The notes under the pieces: generated by a model
Database searches by the model: none
Told to the model about the DNA's origin: nothing
What the model saw: only the letters and a program-made list of their open reading frames with translations
Program-made: the position numbers and the translations under genes
Part shown: positions 12,857 through 25,212 of the stretch, one piece after another
Layout of the letters: the number at the start of each line of letters is the position of its first letter
Numbering within the stretch: the stretch's first letter is position 1
Assembly (NCBI RefSeq): GCF_014633365.1
Contig: NC_068338.1
Coordinates: 27,406,291-27,470,290 of the forward strand
DNA: 64,000 nt
Reading direction: 5' to 3'
Origin: Diospyros lotus
Lineage: Eukaryota; Streptophyta; Magnoliopsida; Ericales; Ebenaceae

Positions 12857-12997
12857 CAGAGCACTGCTGCTACCCATTTTTGTTCACAGAATTCCAAAAC
12901 CACACATCTGCCGTGAATACATTGACCTCCACATGATACATGAAAAGGAAGTAACACGGTGCATAGCAGATTGGTTTCAAACAAAGGGGGACCTGTC

Positions 12998-15900
12998 TTA
13001 TATGGGAGTCAAACCAACCACGCCTGCAAACACAGGTTCATGATGAGAACTATAAACAAATTAAATACAAAGGAACTCTCAAAATTTAAGCCAATCCTTG
13101 TAGGCAAGGCAATCGAATTTAAGGGGTGAAACATTAAATAGATCATCGCAGGTAAGGTACAGGTATGCCTGCAAGAATACATTTAGAGCAAGCATGTAGA
13201 AGCAATGATCTAAGGGCATCCCCAATTCTTAGAAGCAATGATACAAGGAAAAAATTAAATATAAAGTCAAAACAAGAATTAGGCTCAAACAATATGTGCA
13301 ACCAGGAAGTAAGAATAAGCTCAAAATACCCATACCATATAGAGTGTAGGCTTCTAGAATGATAATGCTTCACACTTCTGGGTGGAATGAGTAGTAAGCA
13401 CCATTATATCAGTTTATGCAGCACAATCTCTAAGAGTACATACAGATCACAGATATCTTCAATAGCCAGGAAGGAGACACAGGAACAAGACCTTTCCCAC
13501 TTAAGAGTGTACAGAGATTGGACATATCCTCCAAGCAAGGTTCTCAAGGGGATTCCTTATAGCCACTAGACCAAGTCTCTTTGTGCAATATCACTTGTAA
13601 ATGTTCTAATTTTTTATTCCCGCAATGTCTTTTTTTCCAGATATTAGGGACCAATAAGTTGTTCAATAATGCATCGACTACTTGTCACATTCCTGGAGGC
13701 AGAAAAGTCATAAGTCATTGTATTTCTTTTCTTATGCTTGTTGCTTGTACTTCATTGTTAAGTGGTTGTGCTTTACCAGATTATACATTCTGGATAGATG
13801 TACTGCTAGGCTACAAATAAGCCGTAGCTAGAGGAGGGAAGGCATGTTGAGAAATGAATTGAATCTTTTCAACTATATCTCTCTCACTTTCTGTTATCTT
13901 CCTCTCAAACATTCTCCCTCTTTCTTGCTGTCTCCCTCCCTCCCATCTGAACTCTCCCTCCAAAATTCTCTCTTAACTCTTAATCCTTACCGATTGATCC
14001 CTTATCAGATCCGAGGATCTAACAATTGTCATCAGAGCTAACGGTTCTTGGCTGTGATTTTGACTATTCCGGTTGTTATTTTGATGATTTCTGGCTGGGG
14101 ATTCCAGTAGCAGATTCCGAACGAGCAAGCGACTCTCGGATCAAATTTTGAAGGCAAAGCAAGATGATTGGTTCTCGGCTGTGAGTTTTGGTAATTTTGT
14201 TCAGAATTGAAAGGCGGTGCCGAGTCGGGGGGTTTCGGTGAATTGAGGTTTCAGAACTGGAGGACTGGTGATCTGCAGCGATCACAATCAGCGGCAAATA
14301 GTTGCAGTGATCAGAGAAGACCAGTTCTCAGAAGCTCTTCACCTCCCGTTTCCTGGAAGCTGATCATAGATCAGCAATTTCAAAAGTTTAACAGGCCAGA
14401 GATTATTGGAAGCTGGTTTCACAGTCGCGAAGCGGAGGTAATTGCAAAGCGCAAGGTTCATTTCAGAAGTTGCGCAGCATTTCCAGCATAGCAGGTTCAG
14501 GTGAGTAAGGTAGGCGTGGTTGGAAATAGTGGTTAAGCGATCACTGATCCACAGAAAATTCCAATCAGATCTGGGCAATCAGTGATCCAAGGGACTTGAG
14601 TCCATCGACAATCAGTGCAGTGGATCTGGCCGGCAATTCTCAGCGAATTAAAGCCGAAATGAGGCAGACTGCTGAAGGATGGCCAAAGGCACTAGAATGA
14701 AGCAGCTAGAAACTCGGTTGGATGCAGTGGAGCTCGGCTTTTGACAGAACCAGGAACAACTAGAGGAGATGTTGGAGACGATGGAACTCGGCCTCCATCA
14801 AACTCAAGAGGAAGTGAGTCGAGGTAGAGCCGAGATGATGGTGGTGGAGAGAAATCTGAAAGAAGACTTCTCTAGTCTCAGAGAAGAATTATCTGGTTTT
14901 GGTCAGCAACTATGCACCATTTTAAGCATGTTCTCTAAGATGCCGAACGCCGGCTTGCCGGCGGACTTTCCCTCGAGGACCAACACGGCTGCGATCCTGG
15001 CTGGATCTAGAAGTAGACAACATACTCCTGATTCTACAGAAACAAAGAAGCAGCCAGAGTTGATGCCAGAATCGTCAACAAAAGGAGCCTATACAAATCC
15101 ATACCCTGCTCCAACACCAAGATTGGACATTCTGCTATTCGAAGGAGACAAACCACAATGGTGGATGCGCCATTGTGAGCAATTCTTCTATATTATAGAG
15201 TGGCGGAAGGACATAAGGTGAATTTGGCAGCCGCTTATCTCAATGGCATCGCGGATGTATGGTTTCAAGGGTGGAGTAGAATGAGGGCACAATTGAGTTG
15301 GTCAGAGTTTGTAGAGGATTTTTGTATGCAATTCGGGGCGGGGGGGGGGGGGGCTGTGACGGACGTTATTGAGGAATTCAACAAGTTGAAGAAGCACGGT
15401 GGATGAGTATCTGTTCAGATTTGAGGAACTAAAATCATTGCCAATCATCTCCCATCCAACCTTAGACAAGTCATATTTTGTGTCCAGCTTCATTAGTGGG
15501 TTAATTGATGAGCTGAGACCCACTGTCAAGATGATGCAGCTGCAACAGTGAAGCAGGCTGCTGAGAAGGCAAGGCTACAGGAGCTTGCCTTGGAAGCTGT
15601 TTTCAATAAGTACACACCCTCAACTGACATTCAGCCCTCACTCAATCAACAACTGGAAGGCAATCAGGGAAATACAAATTTTAGGGTTAATAATGCTAAC
15701 CCTGTTGCAGCTACCTCATCGACGATGGAGCAGAGAAGGAGGGTTGGACTAATGCTATACTTGTGGAGCAAAATTCAGCCCTAGCCACGGATGTCGAAGA
15801 CAGTTAATGAGCATAGAAGGAGTAGAAGGCGAAGACGGAGAAGAAGAACCAGCGGGAATTGGGTAACGAAAAAGGCACAGCTTTAATAAGTTTCTTGGGG

Positions 15901-18900
15901 ACAAGAAACATTTCGGGGGGGGGGGGGGGGGGGATTTGTCACATTCCGAGGGGCAGAAGAGTCATAGAGTCATTGTATTTATTTTCTTCTGCTTGCTGCT
16001 TGTATTGCTTGTACTTCGTTGTTAAGTGGTTGTGCTTTACCAGATTATGCATTCCAGATAAATGTATTGCTAGGCTATAAATAAGCCATAGCTAGAGAAG
16101 AGAAGGCATGTTGAGAAATGAATTGAATATTTTCTGTTATCTCTCTCTCACTTTCTGTTGTCTTTCTCCAACATTCTCCCTCTTTCTTGCTGTCTCCCTC
16201 CCTTCCATCTGAACTCTCCCTCCAAAATTCTCTCTAACTCTTAATCCTTCCCGATTGATCCCTTGTCAGATCCTCGGATCTGACACTACTCAAGTCCAAA
16301 ATTGGCAAGGGCTATTTTATTAATTGCACCTCATAAAAGTGAGCAGCACTTGACTTTAAAAGTACTTAAGAGCTAGAGAGATAAGACTTGCCAATACAGG
16401 AAAACATTTAGTTGTAGTTTTAGATTTTAAGTCAGCAGATTATGGGAAGTTCAGTTGCAACTTTCTTACATGTCACGGCATTTAAAGGCTTCAAGCACTA
16501 GTATTACAGTTAATCACTTGGTATATTGTTAACCAGAATCTCAGACATGTATTTTTTAGACCATGGAGGTCTACAAGGAAAATTCAGATATCAATAAACT
16601 AATGTCTTCAAGTTCAATGGGCAATAGTAATCAACTCATAGAAATACTTGAAATTAGTTATTGAATGAATAGAAACATTGAGGACTTGTCGCCAAGTATT
16701 GAGTTTCATACTAAGGTGGAAACAAGAAAGGATTAGAGTTTCACAGAAGACAGAATTGATCTTTACTTCAGTTAGCTAGAATTCTTAAGATGAGTATATC
16801 AAGTTTGTTGAAACAATTTAGGGGATTCTCCATGGCCATGTCACTTGAAACATACTAACATAGTCGCCACACTCAAAATAATGCCCAATCTCTCCTTTTC
16901 AAACTCATCATATTAGTTCATACCCAAATAATTAGCACTTCTATATTTCAGAACATTCTGTAAATATTCTGTACAGAAGAGTCAAAGACACATTCATCCA
17001 ATAAGCCATTAAAGCCACTCACAATATACACTCTCAAGCTCCTGCCTAATGTTCTGCACATAGCTGGCTAAGGGAAAGACTGTCAACCATAAAGGGGTGG
17101 AGATGCACCCTTGAAGTTGCAGTCATGATAATGGGAAGGCAAAATCTCATTTGGTTTCTAGTAATGCTACTTAGTCGTAGTAAATTAAACCAATTTGGTT
17201 TTAAGCCTAGTGGGTCAACAATTGAACTTACTGATAGAAAGGTCCATAAAAAAACAAAAAGATTTGTATATAGTATTCATGGACTTGGAAAAAAACCCAT
17301 GACAAAGTCCCCAAAAAGGAGTTTGAATCGCTTATTAAGGACATCATGCATTATTAAGGAAAAATACGTGTTAGAATTTGCGGAAGAGGCACTACTACTT
17401 TTCCAATTACAATTAGATCACACCAAGGATTGGCATTGAGTCATTATCACTTTACTCTTGTAATTGATTAACTCACAAAGCACATCCAAGGAGAACTACC
17501 TCGGTGTATGCTATTTGCAAACGATATTATCCTAATAATGCATGAGACTCAAAAAAAAAATGTGAATAATGAACATAATTATGGAGAAAAAATAATCAAA
17601 AGGTGTTAAGTCTCCCACTAAATTTTTCTTGGTCTTCTTCTACCTTTTATTGTTAAGTACTGGTTTTATTCCATCTGCACTCCTCACAGGAACCTCCATT
17701 AGTTTTTTCACCATCTTGCACACAACTCACATATCTTAGTCTCAATAGGATCCCCCTCCAACCTTCGCGAATAACTTCATTTCTAATTTTATCTTTTCTT
17801 GTATGAATGCAAATCCACCTTAACATTTTAATCTTCATTACACATATTTTGCACATCTTAGTACTTTATTACCCAATATTCTGTCATACAACAAACCTGG
17901 CCTTAGAGTTGTCTTACAAAATTTCTCTTTTATCTTAATAAAATTTCAGCATCATATAGAACACTTGATGCACTTTTTCATTTTAATCATCATGCCTTAA
18001 TTTTATGGGTAACATCCTCATTAATCTTGTTAGTGTAGATACTCTAAACCCAATCAAATTGGCCATATTATACACTGACAATTGCAATCATATTTATTAT
18101 TGAATAAGAGTTATTCAATTTCACAATAAATCGTTCTATTAGTTTCTTATTATTATTGTAATGACCGGATGAAACTAGATAAAAGTCCATATAATGTATA
18201 TTGTGATTAATCTATAAAGATGTGAGATGATGCATTACAGTTTTTAGACATCATTAAATGTTCCAATTCATAGCAATGTTAAGAATGGACATTGACAATT
18301 GCGGTAAGACTTCTATGTGCTATGTTTTTACTATCGGATGATATTGGGGGTCTCACACCCATAGGCATGGGGATGCCTAGACAACAAGTACATAGGTGAC
18401 CAATGTTGGAGAACGTGTCACTGAACATGACTCGCCATGAGAATCCATTTTGGTTATATATTGATAGAATTCTCATACGATATGGATATAACTAATCCTT
18501 GAACCTGAGGTTGTCACGGTCATCTCATAAGAAGACCGGTATACTTTGACATCGTTTCGATTTGGCTAGATAAAGGTTGCACGTGGGCGATCGTTGGGCA
18601 TATCATGAGGCTTATGGAGATGGGTGCATAATCAAGATGAGACTCGTCAATCTCTTGATCATGGTTGTTAAAGGCGCGCATAGGCGCAAGGCGCCTTAAG
18701 GCGCTAGTTCAGCGCCTCGCCTGGGCCGAGGCGAGGCGATTTCAGTGAGGCGCTCGCCTTGCACGGTGAGGCGCCGGGGCGAGAGGCCTGCCTAGGTGCG
18801 CCTCATGAAACCTAGGTTTTAATTAAAACCTAGGCAACCCAATTCCTCCTCTCTTCTCAGTTCCAACATGTATACATTACAACATATTTACATTTTTTTA

Positions 18901-21900
18901 GTTTAAGTAAATGTCCACATTTTCTTTTATTTATATTTTACCTTCCATTTACTTTAATACATAAATGTAAATAAGAAAGTACCTCCATTTGAATTCAATA
19001 AAAATATCTAAAAAATCAAAATCCATAACAATAAAAAAATAGAATTTTGGTTTTAGTACAAACTCAGGATTTAGCGATTTTACCAACCCCAAAACACATA
19101 CCTACTATTTCTTGAAAAATTCATTAAAAATCATTTTAACAACAATAAATATTAGCTATCAAAATACCGGGAGATAATTTTTCAAAATGAAAACATTTTC
19201 TTATATGTCTTATTATAATGCGCTAATCTTCCAAACTTAGAAAAATAGCATTTTTCAAAATGAAAACATTTTCTTGATTGAAGGGGACGATGAAGATATT
19301 GATCTTGATGTTGATGATCTCCTTGATGATGATTGATTAAAACTTCTTTATTGATTGCGGACTTGTAGTGTTTATATGTTTGTTTAGAACTTTGCATGAT
19401 ATTGGTACTTGTTTGAGTTTGAGACTTTAAGTTTGAACTTTGATGATATTTCTAGTTTAGAATTTGCATGATGAATGAATCAACTTTGATGATGTTAATT
19501 TAGAATTTGAAAATAATGAATCATTAATGATATGCATGTGTTATTATTGATAATTTGATAGTTTTTTATGATTTTATAAGATTTTGAGTTTTTTTTCTAA
19601 AAGGTGCGCCTCGCTTCGCAAAGGCGTGCCTTGCCTCATGAGCCTTGCGCCTCGGGCTCTAGGACCCTTTATGCCTCACGCCTTTCAAAACTATACCCTT
19701 GATAGAGGATGATGTATCTAAGGTGCATTCGGTGGATATTCACTTTAAATCCATAACCATAGTAAAAGAGATCAATAAAGAGTTATTGATTCACTTTCTA
19801 TTAAGTGAGGATATCCGGAGGACCGAAAAAACTTCTTATGATCATAATCAAGCAACACATCGCCAAACTTAAGATCACAAAAGATACATTGACGAGAGGA
19901 TCGAATTAGACGGTAACCATACTCGTGAAAGGTTGTTTGCGAATTATAAATCATTCTAAATAATTGGGTAGACATGACGCCTTCCTAGAGGCCAATCTTG
20001 TCTTATGTGTTCATATCGACACATTGCCAACATATTCAAAAGCCTAATAAATCATACACAATAGGTACGGTCTCTAGCTTAAACCAGGAGAGCGGATGTA
20101 TGGTTAAGTAGGACACTTCGGCAAGAAGTTGTGACATCGTAGGTTCTCACGGAAAAAAAACAAATAAACGTAATGACGTCGATATGATGAGAGGTCGTCA
20201 TAAAGGAATGAGTTTCCTAAAATGGCAATTGACTAAATTAGAAAAGAATTTCTAATTTAATAATTTCATATATTTGTTGGAGTAGCAAATAGGAAATAAA
20301 ATATATATGTATTTGGGCTTAAATTAATATTTAGGCTAAATAAAGTATTTGGACCAAATATTAAATTAAATATTATATTTGGGCTTAAATTAGTTTTGGA
20401 CCAAATGTTTTATTTAAACTCATAATTGGATTTGGGCCACATAATTAAATTCTTAGTTGAACTAGGATAAAATCATTTAATTAAGTTTCTAGTTGGACTA
20501 GTATAAATGGGCCGGCTCATATCCATTAGGGTTTAGGAAACCCTAGGAGACCTTGTACCTCTATAAATACCCCTTTATGAGTTGCCCAAATTAACTAATG
20601 TATTTTTGTAATTTTTTAAGAATTGAAAAATTGCCATTCATTATCTCTTGTTTCCTTCGGCATCGATTCGAAACGAGGAGGTTCTTTCTGTCCATACACA
20701 AGCCACAAAATGGAGAGAAAGCTAGCACTCTCATTCTAGTCTCCTCACCAAAGGATGCGTGCTGCATATCACGAGTTAGAGAACGGACGTTTGGACGGCT
20801 CGAATCCGCAAACGACTCAAAAATCTAAAGGTTAGATTTATTTTATTATGTATGTGATTGTTTTGATTTCGACGTTGATCCAACGATTGGATGATTCAAT
20901 TGTCAGGATCAGGGTAAGGTTCAAAATTTTTGAACTACGTTGCTTGCCCCGTAGAGATCTTGCTTTGCTTTGAAATCTCCTCATCTTTTTGAATGATTGA
21001 TCTTAGATATCTGTACCAATCTTTTCTTGACATAACCTAATCATTTTGTCTAAAATTTCATGTTATTCGATCCAATGAATTTTGAATTGACTATTGACTA
21101 ATTAATGCAACCCTCTTCCTTTATTCAAGTTTGAGACCTACTGTAAATATGAACCCACAGACCAACAGGCACCCTTCACACTGACTTGGGACCAGCTGGA
21201 AAGTACCAATGTACCATATGATAAAATAAACCTTGTCCCTTCCATTAAACACCATACAGACACCCTTCACACCATGGCATTCATCAGTCTAATTACAAGG
21301 CTGAGATAGTTAATCAAACAAAAAAGAAGGAAAATAAGGTCATTGTCTCTACAAGCAGGCGAACACAAGAAAACACAAAGAAACAAACATGAGGATTAAG
21401 CAAAAACTGTAAAGTTGGTATCTTCACGTACCACATGCCAATCGTCCACCTGCATTTCCAGTGGTAAGACTAAGCTCATGACCACCTACAAGTGGATAAC
21501 CAAAAATAAATAGATGGAAAGAATGTCAAATTATCAAATATAACACGTGGATGATGGAATTGCTTTTACACATTTTAGCAAAAATAAACACTTTTTGGAT
21601 AAGCAAAAAACAAAAAATGATGGTGACTACGGCTGAAATTGTAACTGAAGTTCAAAAATTAATAAACATGCACATTTACCCTTTCCAAGGTCATCCTCAA
21701 GCTCATGAACCACAAAGGCTCTGCCAATTACAGCATTAGGTCCACTTAGCGGTATCTGCGCATCTCAGCCCAATAGCAGTAAGTAACACAGGCCAACTAA
21801 CAGGTCAAGCCCTAAAGACATAATATAGTACAACTGTCAACTGCATACAGAATGAAATACAAAAAAATACCTGGTTATCCACTATTGTTGCCTCAGCCAC

Positions 21901-23061
21901 CCCTGATTTTTGCCAGGGAACCACAAGAAAAAATTAGTTCCCAGTGTCATCGAACGATACAGATAACTTTCAACAAATTATTCATTTTTTTTTTAATTTA
22001 CCTTTGGCATCAGCTATTATGTTTCCCAGGTCGCCCGCATGACGGATTTCATCTTCAGGGGCACCATGTGTCATATTATTAGGATTAAAGTGTGCTCCTA
22101 TGACATCACATCGGAAGGAAAAGAGAATCAAGACATGCACCAAACAACCAAATCAAAATTAAAATCAATCAGAAACCAAAATAACCAACATTTCAACTGG
22201 CTCAAGCTCCAAATATTATATCGAATCCAACCTGTTGAGATACACCCATTTGTTGTATCTCCAAACTCATGCTACAAGAAAAAGGAACAATAAAAATTAG
22301 GTACTCCAAAACTTCACAGATCAAATGGAAATTGATATGAAAGAAGTATTCAAGAAACTCACCAGATGGAACCCATGAGGCCCCGGAGTGAGCCCAGTAA
22401 CGCGAACATTCACGGTTGTGGGACCTGTCAACAAACAATCCCCGTTTCAGGCCTCGATTGATACATTTTCCATTCCAATTTTCTTTTTTCTTTTCGCTTG
22501 TTCTGGAAACAAAGAAACTTCAAAAAGAACACCGTTGTTCTTACATCATTCCCGTTTACGCAATAAAGAATGATGTTAAAATCCATCAAAACAATTTTGC
22601 TCCTCAACTAGAAAGTAGACGTTTTCAGGCAATCTTCTTGACTTCTAACAATAGATTCGTCAACAGTGTACCAAACGCGTTGACTGGATGTTTAAGAAAC
22701 AAAAACAAACAGCTGCTCTCAAACCAAAACCAAGCGCATTTCAACACAATCACATGTATTCACGGGAATTATATAAACAGAAGGCTAAAAAAGAGACCCG
22801 ACCATCGCCCTCTTGAATGAGCTTCACGACGCCCTCGACATTGGAGGTGCCCTTAAGAACGGCGACGGCGTTCTTGGAGGCGGCGGCGACGACGACAGCG
22901 AGGGGCTTCGGTGCGGCGGAGAGGGCGAGGCGTCGATTGGTGAGTTTGAGGGAGAGGCCGCGGAAGGAAGAACGGAGAGATGGATGATCAGGGTTCGAGA
23001 GTGTTGGCCAAAGAAGAGCTTGAGACTGGGGCATAGAAGAGAGGATTGTTTGAGCAGCCAT
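12998..23061 (-). CDS. CSD2: Chloroplast Cu/Zn superoxide dismutase, eight exons
   Basis: Plastid stromal Cu/Zn-SOD; converts superoxide to hydrogen peroxide and oxygen. Reconstructed CDS on the minus strand: 23061-22803, 22424-22363, 22271-22232, 22097-22002, 21902-21871, 21755-21680, 21485-21432, 13023-12998; 645 nt, 214 residues, every junction GT-AG and in phase. Residues 1 to about 61 look like a plastid transit peptide (Ser/Ala/Leu/Arg-rich, few acids). Cu ligands H106, H108, bridging H123 and H180; Zn ligands H123, H131, H140, D143; disulfide C117-C206; active-site Arg R203. All family-critical residues are present. The final exon encodes only the end of the protein (VVGLTPI, then stop) and lies 8.4 kb from exon 7 because of transposons in intron 7. 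A GTG-initiated extension upstream of the ATG is not needed. Exon 4 carries a miR398 site. Maturation would need the copper chaperone CCS. The frame is intact and the gene is likely functional. Confidence 0.95.
13683..14024 (+). repeat. 5' LTR of element D
   Basis: 342 bp; pairs with 15937-16285 over its full length with scattered substitutions and small indels, including an insertion of about 9 bp in the 3' copy. Confidence 0.9.
14679..15783 (+). pseudogene. Gag of element D (retrotrans_gag family), broken
   Basis: Opens with [11 protein letters not shown], the same start as the Gag of element E. There is an in-frame TGA about 21 codons in, then a long coiled-coil-like stretch, then the retrotrans_gag core containing [10 protein letters not shown] (about 15151-15190), [16 protein letters not shown] (about 15227-15275) and [13 protein letters not shown] (about 15295-15335). 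A frameshift at the start of the core and a poly(G) run at 15340-15353 throw it out of frame; Gag-like sequence resumes ([18 protein letters not shown]) in another frame. No zinc knuckle or pol follows. A Ty3-type Gag forms virus-like particles; this copy cannot. Confidence 0.8.
15937..16285 (+). repeat. 3' LTR of element D
   Basis: 349 bp, preceded by an almost pure G polypurine tract (about 15915-15933) and followed by the TSD CTACT. Confidence 0.9.
17125..17600 (+). pseudogene. Decayed LINE reverse transcriptase fragment
   Basis: Frame fragments match the non-LTR RT core seen in the better-preserved LINE at 52758-53721: [11 protein letters not shown] (canonically QFGF.PGRST), then an LEKAYD-like region in shifted frame, then [10 protein letters not shown] near 17505-17540, equivalent to [10 protein letters not shown] with one catalytic Asp replaced by Asn. 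Multiple stops and shifts. It sits in CSD2 intron 7, tail to tail with another LINE fragment. Confidence 0.65.
17600..18027 (-). mobile_element. LINE 3' part, proximal piece (interrupted by the solo LTR at 18028)
   Basis: Minus-strand translation shows [11 protein letters not shown], the LYDAEILL region and [21 protein letters not shown], matching the C-terminal region of plant LINE ORF2. The same blocks occur in the LINE at 52758-53721. The alignment to that copy stops at 18027 with AATCT and resumes at 20974, so the element was split by an insertion. Confidence 0.75.
18028..20973 (+). mobile_element. Solo LTR inserted in a LINE (carries a nested hAT-like element)
   Basis: Begins TGTTAGTGTAG at 18028. 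The 5 bp before it, AATCT (18023-18027), are repeated at 20974-20978, and the LINE alignment continues immediately after, so both ends are fixed by the empty-site logic. Removing the nested hAT-like element leaves about 1.9 kb with no PBS, PPT or coding sequence, as expected for a solo LTR. A promoter-like TATAAATACCCC lies near 20562. The right terminus reads TTGA instead of the canonical CA, so either the end has mutated or the boundary is a few bases off. Confidence 0.65.
18660..19695. mobile_element. Non-autonomous hAT-like element with GC-rich ends
   Basis: The ends form an imperfect TIR (CATGGTTGTTAAAGGCGCG against the complement of the right end, 14 of 19 matching), followed by GCGCC/GAGGCG-rich subterminal arrays on both sides and an AT-rich middle. 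The flanking 8 bp, CTCTTGAT (18652-18659) and CCCTTGAT (19696-19703), agree at 7 of 8 positions, the TSD length of hAT elements. It contains a direct repeat of a block of about 25 bp (about 19178 and 19251). There is no transposase. Confidence 0.65.
20974..21060 (-). mobile_element. LINE 3' part, distal piece
   Basis: Continues the LINE split by the solo LTR: after AATCT the sequence aligns with 53310-53390 of the other LINE (TGATCTTAGATATC against TGATCTCAAATATC, then a TCTTTTCTT block). Alignment fades after about 21060. Confidence 0.6.
22019..22039 (-). promoter_or_regulatory. miR398 target site in CSD2 exon 4
   Basis: The transcript reads TGCGGGCGACCTGGGAAACA here, the position and core (GACCTGGGAA) of the conserved miR398 site in chloroplast CSD2 coding sequence. 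In the known pathway copper shortage induces miR398 through SPL7, which removes CSD1 and CSD2 mRNA to save copper for plastocyanin. The match is from knowledge of that site; cleavage here is inferred. Confidence 0.8.
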
Positions 23062-24268
23062 AACTGCTGTTGTAGCTTGCACTGGGAATGGGATTAGGGT
23101 TGACGAGCATCTCAGCTCTTCCACGGCGTTACTGCTTCATTCATAGGGATGCTGAGCTTAGTTTAATTCCAGACAAAAATACAATACATCGCTATTTTAA
23201 CCGTATTGTTATCTGTCATATATACACCAATCTTCTGTGATTTTTATTTTTCAGTTATAATTTTATTTATTTGTTGTTTGCAATGTTATTGTATAATTTA
23301 AATTTTATTGGATAATTTATTTATTTTTACTTATATTATTATTTTTTATCTATTTAAGTTATTTGCATTCTTGATGTTAAGTTCTTGCTTGGTATTATTT
23401 ATATTTATTAATGTAATTTTATTAATAAATGTAAGATCACACATTGTATTATGTGTGTTTTTACAACTCAATTTACTTACTAATAAATGCTCAAATTTTG
23501 TTTTATTTTGAGAACCATGTCTCCACAATAAATTTATCTTTCATTTCTAATTAAACAAATTTAATTTTTTTATGCAATACTAATCAATCTCTTATCTAAA
23601 AAGTATGATATATTTTTAGAATTATATCTTTTGCATGGTCTCCTCGATTTTAGTAGATAAGGTAAATTGTTAGTAGAGACTTTGCCTTACTGTATAATGT
23701 AATAAATCGAATTCACGACCTATTGATATGAATTTTAATTTATTATAGTCTACACTCGATTTGTGTTTTAAAATAAAATATTTCAAAAATACCTACGGAT
23801 GCACAAGAGAGTGGTCTTTGGCTATAAAAAAAAAGTCTTCGGTGTCGTCCCCTCTAAAGAGCGATCTTTGGGCTTGCAGGCTTATGCTTTAAATGGCTAG
23901 AAAATAGGCCTTGAGACCCCAATTATACTAAGTCTGACCCAATTAACTAATTGATTTGAGTCCATTTTAGAATATTTTTGATTAATTATACATGTACCCC
24001 AAATTTTGAATTGCACCCTAACTCCCAAAATTAGGAAATCACATAAAACCTCTAAGTTTTGAGAAATCACATAGGAGTACGAATTATTCTTTTTCTAGTT
24101 GTCAAATATTAATGTAAACTTTTTATTTTCAAATTTTATTTTATTTTATATGATATACATTATGAAATATGAAAATAAATTAAGAGCACGGGTTAGAAAT
24201 TGTGTGTCAATAATTATTTAATAGTATTAACACGTGGTTATCTTATATTATTGAATCATTGTGATAAA
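23062..24268. other. CSD2 5' UTR and promoter, then AT-rich intergenic DNA
   Basis: The first 60-100 nt upstream of the CSD2 ATG should be its 5' UTR. Beyond that the DNA is strongly AT-rich, with no recognisable gene. I saw no clear TATA box or clustered GTAC copper-response motifs close to the gene. Confidence 0.5.
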
Positions 24269-24855
24269 GGGCCTCTTTGTTATAGTTTAAAAGTTGTAAC
24301 TTTTAGTTTTTAGTTTCAAAAAAAGTAAAAATGTAATATTTGTTTTAGCTTGTAGAATTCTAACTTATACCTTCTACTAGCTTTTAGAAAGGATAAGAGC
24401 TGGCTTTTTCAAAATTGAGGTACCCTAATTTCTATAATTTCTGATTAAACAGTTATATTTTTGTGACAATTTTGCCCCTACTTTTAACAAATAATTATTC
24501 TTTTGTCCACGCAATCAAGGGTCTCTCTTCTCCACCTCTATCTCTATTTTCAGATCTATTATTCTCTCTCGCTATCTCTCTCTATACATTAATTAATTTT
24601 TTTATAACACTTAAAACTTATACATATACACTAATTAATTTTTAAATTATCATTCTATAACTATTAAGAGTATTATGAATAATGATACAAAAATAAGTTA
24701 TTTTACACCTTATGATATCAAACATTACAACTGTTTAACTACAACTTCTGAGAAATTGCAACAAACAAATTCACAACTTATTATAAGTTTTAGAAGCTAT
24801 AATCTGATAAGTTATAAACTATAATTTCTCTAATTAAGTTGCAACAAACGGGACC
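24269..24855. mobile_element. MITE with GGGCC...TTTGTT termini
   Basis: The left end GGGCCTCTTTGTT and the inverse of the right end (GGTCCCGTTTGTTGCAACTT) form an imperfect TIR; GTTGTAACTT on the left also matches the inverted right end. The interior is AT-rich and non-coding. The termini look like the GGGxCTGTTTGTT ends of PIF/Harbinger or related MITEs, and AAA flanks both ends. Superfamily assignment is uncertain. Confidence 0.55.
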
Positions 24856-25212
24856 AAAGTTGAAGAAAATGAAAATGAGTTTTATAAAATCCAACTAATG
24901 ATATGACACAAGCAAAGTAAGTTAATTACAATTTATGAACTACTAGAAAAAAGTTAAATGCACTTAATTGAAGGCTTCATCAGTTATCTCATGTGGGTGC
25001 AAACACAAATATTATCTTAAGCCCTTAGTATACATGGATCAATGGTCTAGTATTATGTTGAGAATAATAACTTAAATAAGGGATTAATTGGGTTTTATAA
25101 ATATTTAAGATTTTTTTGTCAAATTTTTGGTTAAGTAAGATTGATTTAAAATGTAATATATTGAAGAATATACATGAACAAGTAAGAACACAACTAAGTA
25201 CAAATACAACAA

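Larger units (their letters stand above)
13683..16285 (+). mobile_element. Element D: gag-only Ty3-type LTR retrotransposon (2.6 kb) in CSD2 intron 7
   Basis: The 5' LTR is 13683-14024 and the 3' LTR 15937-16285, both starting TGTCACATTCC and ending in ACA, with a TATA-like box and a CT-rich 3' half. The flanking 5-bp target duplication CTACT is exact (13678-13682 and 16286-16290). A primer-binding site resembling the initiator tRNA-Met type starts at about 14026, and a G-rich polypurine tract precedes the 3' LTR. The interior encodes only a decayed Gag; no protease, RT or integrase is present. It is antisense to CSD2. The structure matches TR-GAG elements (terminal-repeat retrotransposons with a GAG domain), which must be mobilised in trans. 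Confidence 0.9.

Noticed and set aside
17125..18027. Opposed LINE fragments as a twin-priming (5' inversion) product
   Set aside because: In twin priming the inverted piece sits at the 5' side of the sense piece; here the plus-strand RT piece adjoins the 3' end of the minus-strand piece, so these are two tail-to-tail fragments.
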